64,000 nt of DNA from M3007 sp964539805 (GTDB lineage Bacteria; Bacteroidota; Bacteroidia; Chitinophagales; Saprospiraceae): NCBI GenBank assembly GCA_964539805.1, contig CAZIKN010000001.1, positions 62,001 through 126,000 of the forward strand. The letters are read 5' to 3'. The first letter of the stretch is position 1, and the number at the start of each line of letters is the position of its first letter. Positions 62,886 to 64,000 of this stretch are shown one piece after another. The notes beneath the pieces are model-generated. The model saw nothing but the letters and a program-made list of their open reading frames with translations. It made no database searches and was not told the origin of the DNA. The position numbers and the translations under genes were made by a program.

Positions 62886-63299
62886 ATGACAAACCGATTC
62901 ATGATTTTTGTGCTTTACTGTTTTCTCACCCTGCCTTTTATGGCCTGCAACAAAAACAACGGGAACCTCGTATCACCCAATACAGGCAAATGGAAGCTAA
63001 CGTACTTCTGGGACAAAGAGGACGAAACCAACTACTACACCAATTACACTTTTGATTTTGGCAGCAACGGCGCTCTGACAGCAAGCAAAAATGGCCAAAA
63101 CTGGGCCGGCACTTGGCAAACGGGCATTGATGACAGCAAAGAGAAAATCATCCTCGATTTTAACGGTTCCATCCCATCCGAACTGGAAGAATTGGAAGAA
63201 GATTGGCTCATCATCAGCATGAAAGACAATTTCATGCACTTCGAACATACCAGCGGCGGCAACGGCGATACCGATGTGGTCAAATTTGAAAAAATATAG
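62886..63299 (+). CDS. Small lipoprotein of unknown function
   Basis: A 137-residue lipoprotein with lipobox LPFMAC (Cys21). The mature part, beginning NKNNGNLVSPNTGKWKLTYFWDKED, has a beta-rich pattern (W..TYF, YTFDFGSNGAL, WAGTWQTG, LIISMKDNFMHFEH) typical of lipocalin-like or DUF4923-type Bacteroidota lipoproteins. A longer frame from 62730 precedes the signal and is rejected. A strong terminator follows 52 bases after the stop. The function is unknown. Confidence 0.75.
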   Translation: MTNRFMIFVLYCFLTLPFMACNKNNGNLVSPNTGKWKLTYFWDKEDETNYYTNYTFDFGSNGALTASKNGQNWAGTWQTGIDDSKEKIILDFNGSIPSELEELEEDWLIISMKDNFMHFEHTSGGNGDTDVVKFEKI

Positions 63300-63747
63300 G
63301 CACAGATGGGGAGACAGCTCAAGCAATGCTCCTTTTCATTTCCCGCTTTTCAGGGCGCGTTTCACCCAACGCGCCCTTTTTTTACTCATTTATGTTAAAA
63401 TTTATCACAATATAAAAGACCGTTTTTGGAAAATCAAAAAAAAGTGTCCAAAAAACGGCAAGCAATTTCAAGGTAAGGAATAACCAAAAACATCAAAAAT
63501 TACTTTTTTTAACTATGTTTCATCTATCTTCTTGGTATGCTTTTAACAAAACATTAAAATATATTAAAATTTGTATGCTAAAACCCGTCCAAAATTATTA
63601 ATTTCAGGCAGCCCACCTTTGCACCGCAATGTTGCTACTGTTGCACATTAATCATCACCGGATGAAGCCCACAGCGTAAATATGTATAGTGCTTTTTACA
63701 AAGTGATCTCATCCCTAAACCGTTTCATTTTTTTAATACTTTTCATT
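63300..63747. other. AT-rich intergenic region with one terminator
   Basis: Apart from the terminator at 63352-63383 I find no gene in these 448 bases. The sequence is very AT-rich (63380-63600) and probably contains the promoter of the lipoprotein gene at 63748; CACCTTTG near 63617 is a near match to the -7 consensus. Confidence 0.6.
63352..63383 (+). terminator. Rho-independent terminator
   Basis: AGGGCGCGTT pairs perfectly with AACGCGCCCT around the loop TCACCC, followed by seven Ts. It terminates the lipoprotein gene ending at 63299. Confidence 0.9.
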
Positions 63748-64000
63748 ATGAAAAAATTATTTTTTGTTCCTTTCGTGCTTATGTTACTGTTTGCTGCCTG
63801 TTCCAAAGACAGCAACATTATCCCCGCTAACGAAAATGTTTTGAATGCCCAGGAAGAGCACATTTCGTATGTTGTCCCTTCCACAGATGGTACCACGGAT
63901 CGCAGCACCTGCAATTTGTATATGAAGATTGCTTTCCGCAAGACAGCAACTTACTCAGGGTTAGCGGCAGATCTTTTGCCTTGTAACCGCTTTTTTCGTG
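63748..64000 (+). CDS. N-terminal part of a lipoprotein (cut by the window end)
   Basis: An open frame of 84 codons runs from ATG at 63748 to the window edge without a stop. It begins MKKLFFVPFVLMLLFAACSK, a classic lipoprotein signal with lipobox LFAAC (Cys18), followed by a polar stretch (NENVLNAQEEHISYVV) and a region with a few cysteines (TCNLY, LLPCN). The protein continues beyond the window. It is preceded by the AT-rich region. I do not recognise the family from this fragment. Confidence 0.75.
   Translation, partial: MKKLFFVPFVLMLLFAACSKDSNIIPANENVLNAQEEHISYVVPSTDGTTDRSTCNLYMKIAFRKTATYSGLAADLLPCNRFFR

Overview
The window looks like a scaffold from a member of the Bacteroidota, most likely the Saprospiria (Haliscomenobacter/Lewinella-like). 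The evidence is a PorP/SprF-type type IX secretion gene, a giant adhesin with SprB-like repeats and a gliding-motility-type C-terminal sorting domain, several OmpA/PD40 outer-membrane proteins, many lipoproteins with clear lipoboxes, TAnnTTTG -7 promoter elements, STAND ATPases with an effector-associated (EAD11-like) domain, and a NagB/PIG-L fusion. Two runs of exactly 100 Ns (6448-6547 and 11274-11373) show it is a draft scaffold; both lie inside repeats.

Layout. 1-3.3 kb: the end of a DUF6089-type membrane protein, convergent with mutS. 3.5-10.3 kb: a minus-strand three-gene operon encoding a SIR2-like/TIR protein, a STAND ATPase with a membrane segment, and an exported WD40/TPR protein. 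Its architecture is that of a prokaryotic immune (NLR-like) module, and it is my best candidate for a poorly described system. 10.5-15.2 kb: accessory genes (exported protein, beta-lactamase-fold lipoprotein, DinB-like protein, thioesterase, LacI-type regulator) separated by short repeats. 15.4-17.3 kb: nagB-PIG-L, divergent from the LacI gene, with a perfect palindrome between them. 17.4-19.8 kb: a second STAND gene (EAD11-like, NB-ARC, TPR) broken by one in-frame TAG. 20-27 kb: TerB-like protein, GH3 glucosidase, Rossmann/DUF2520 protein, beta-barrel, NlpC/P60 and M42 peptidases.

27.8-37.2 kb: a plus-strand surface operon, PorP/SprF-like, then a PorE-like TPR/PD40/OmpA protein, then a 1612-residue SprB-repeat adhesin, closed by two hairpins. 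37.6-45.2 kb: HTH protein, M16 peptidase, pabB, LytTR response regulator, UDP-glucuronate decarboxylase-like protein and rfbB (nucleotide sugars for surface glycans). 45.3-47.5 kb: thioredoxin-like, GH25 and enoyl-CoA hydratase genes on the minus strand. A tRNA-Arg(CCT) at 47.65 kb is followed by ribD, a second OmpA/PD40 protein, a C1 peptidase, tsaB and an ArsR-type regulator. 54.2-64 kb: histidine-phosphatase lipoprotein, B12-binding radical SAM protein, DoxX-like protein, a large FG-GAP/CRTAC1-type lipoprotein overlapping a methyltransferase, a protein with two OmpA domains, and two small lipoproteins, the last cut by the window edge.

The core genes (mutS, pabB, ribD, tsaB, rfbB, tRNA) look chromosomal and intact. 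The unusual biology is in 3.5-20.5 kb: two STAND systems, recently amplified WD40 blades, dispersed GTGATAAT arrays and inverted-repeat elements. All family assignments are from reading the protein sequences by eye; no database search was run.
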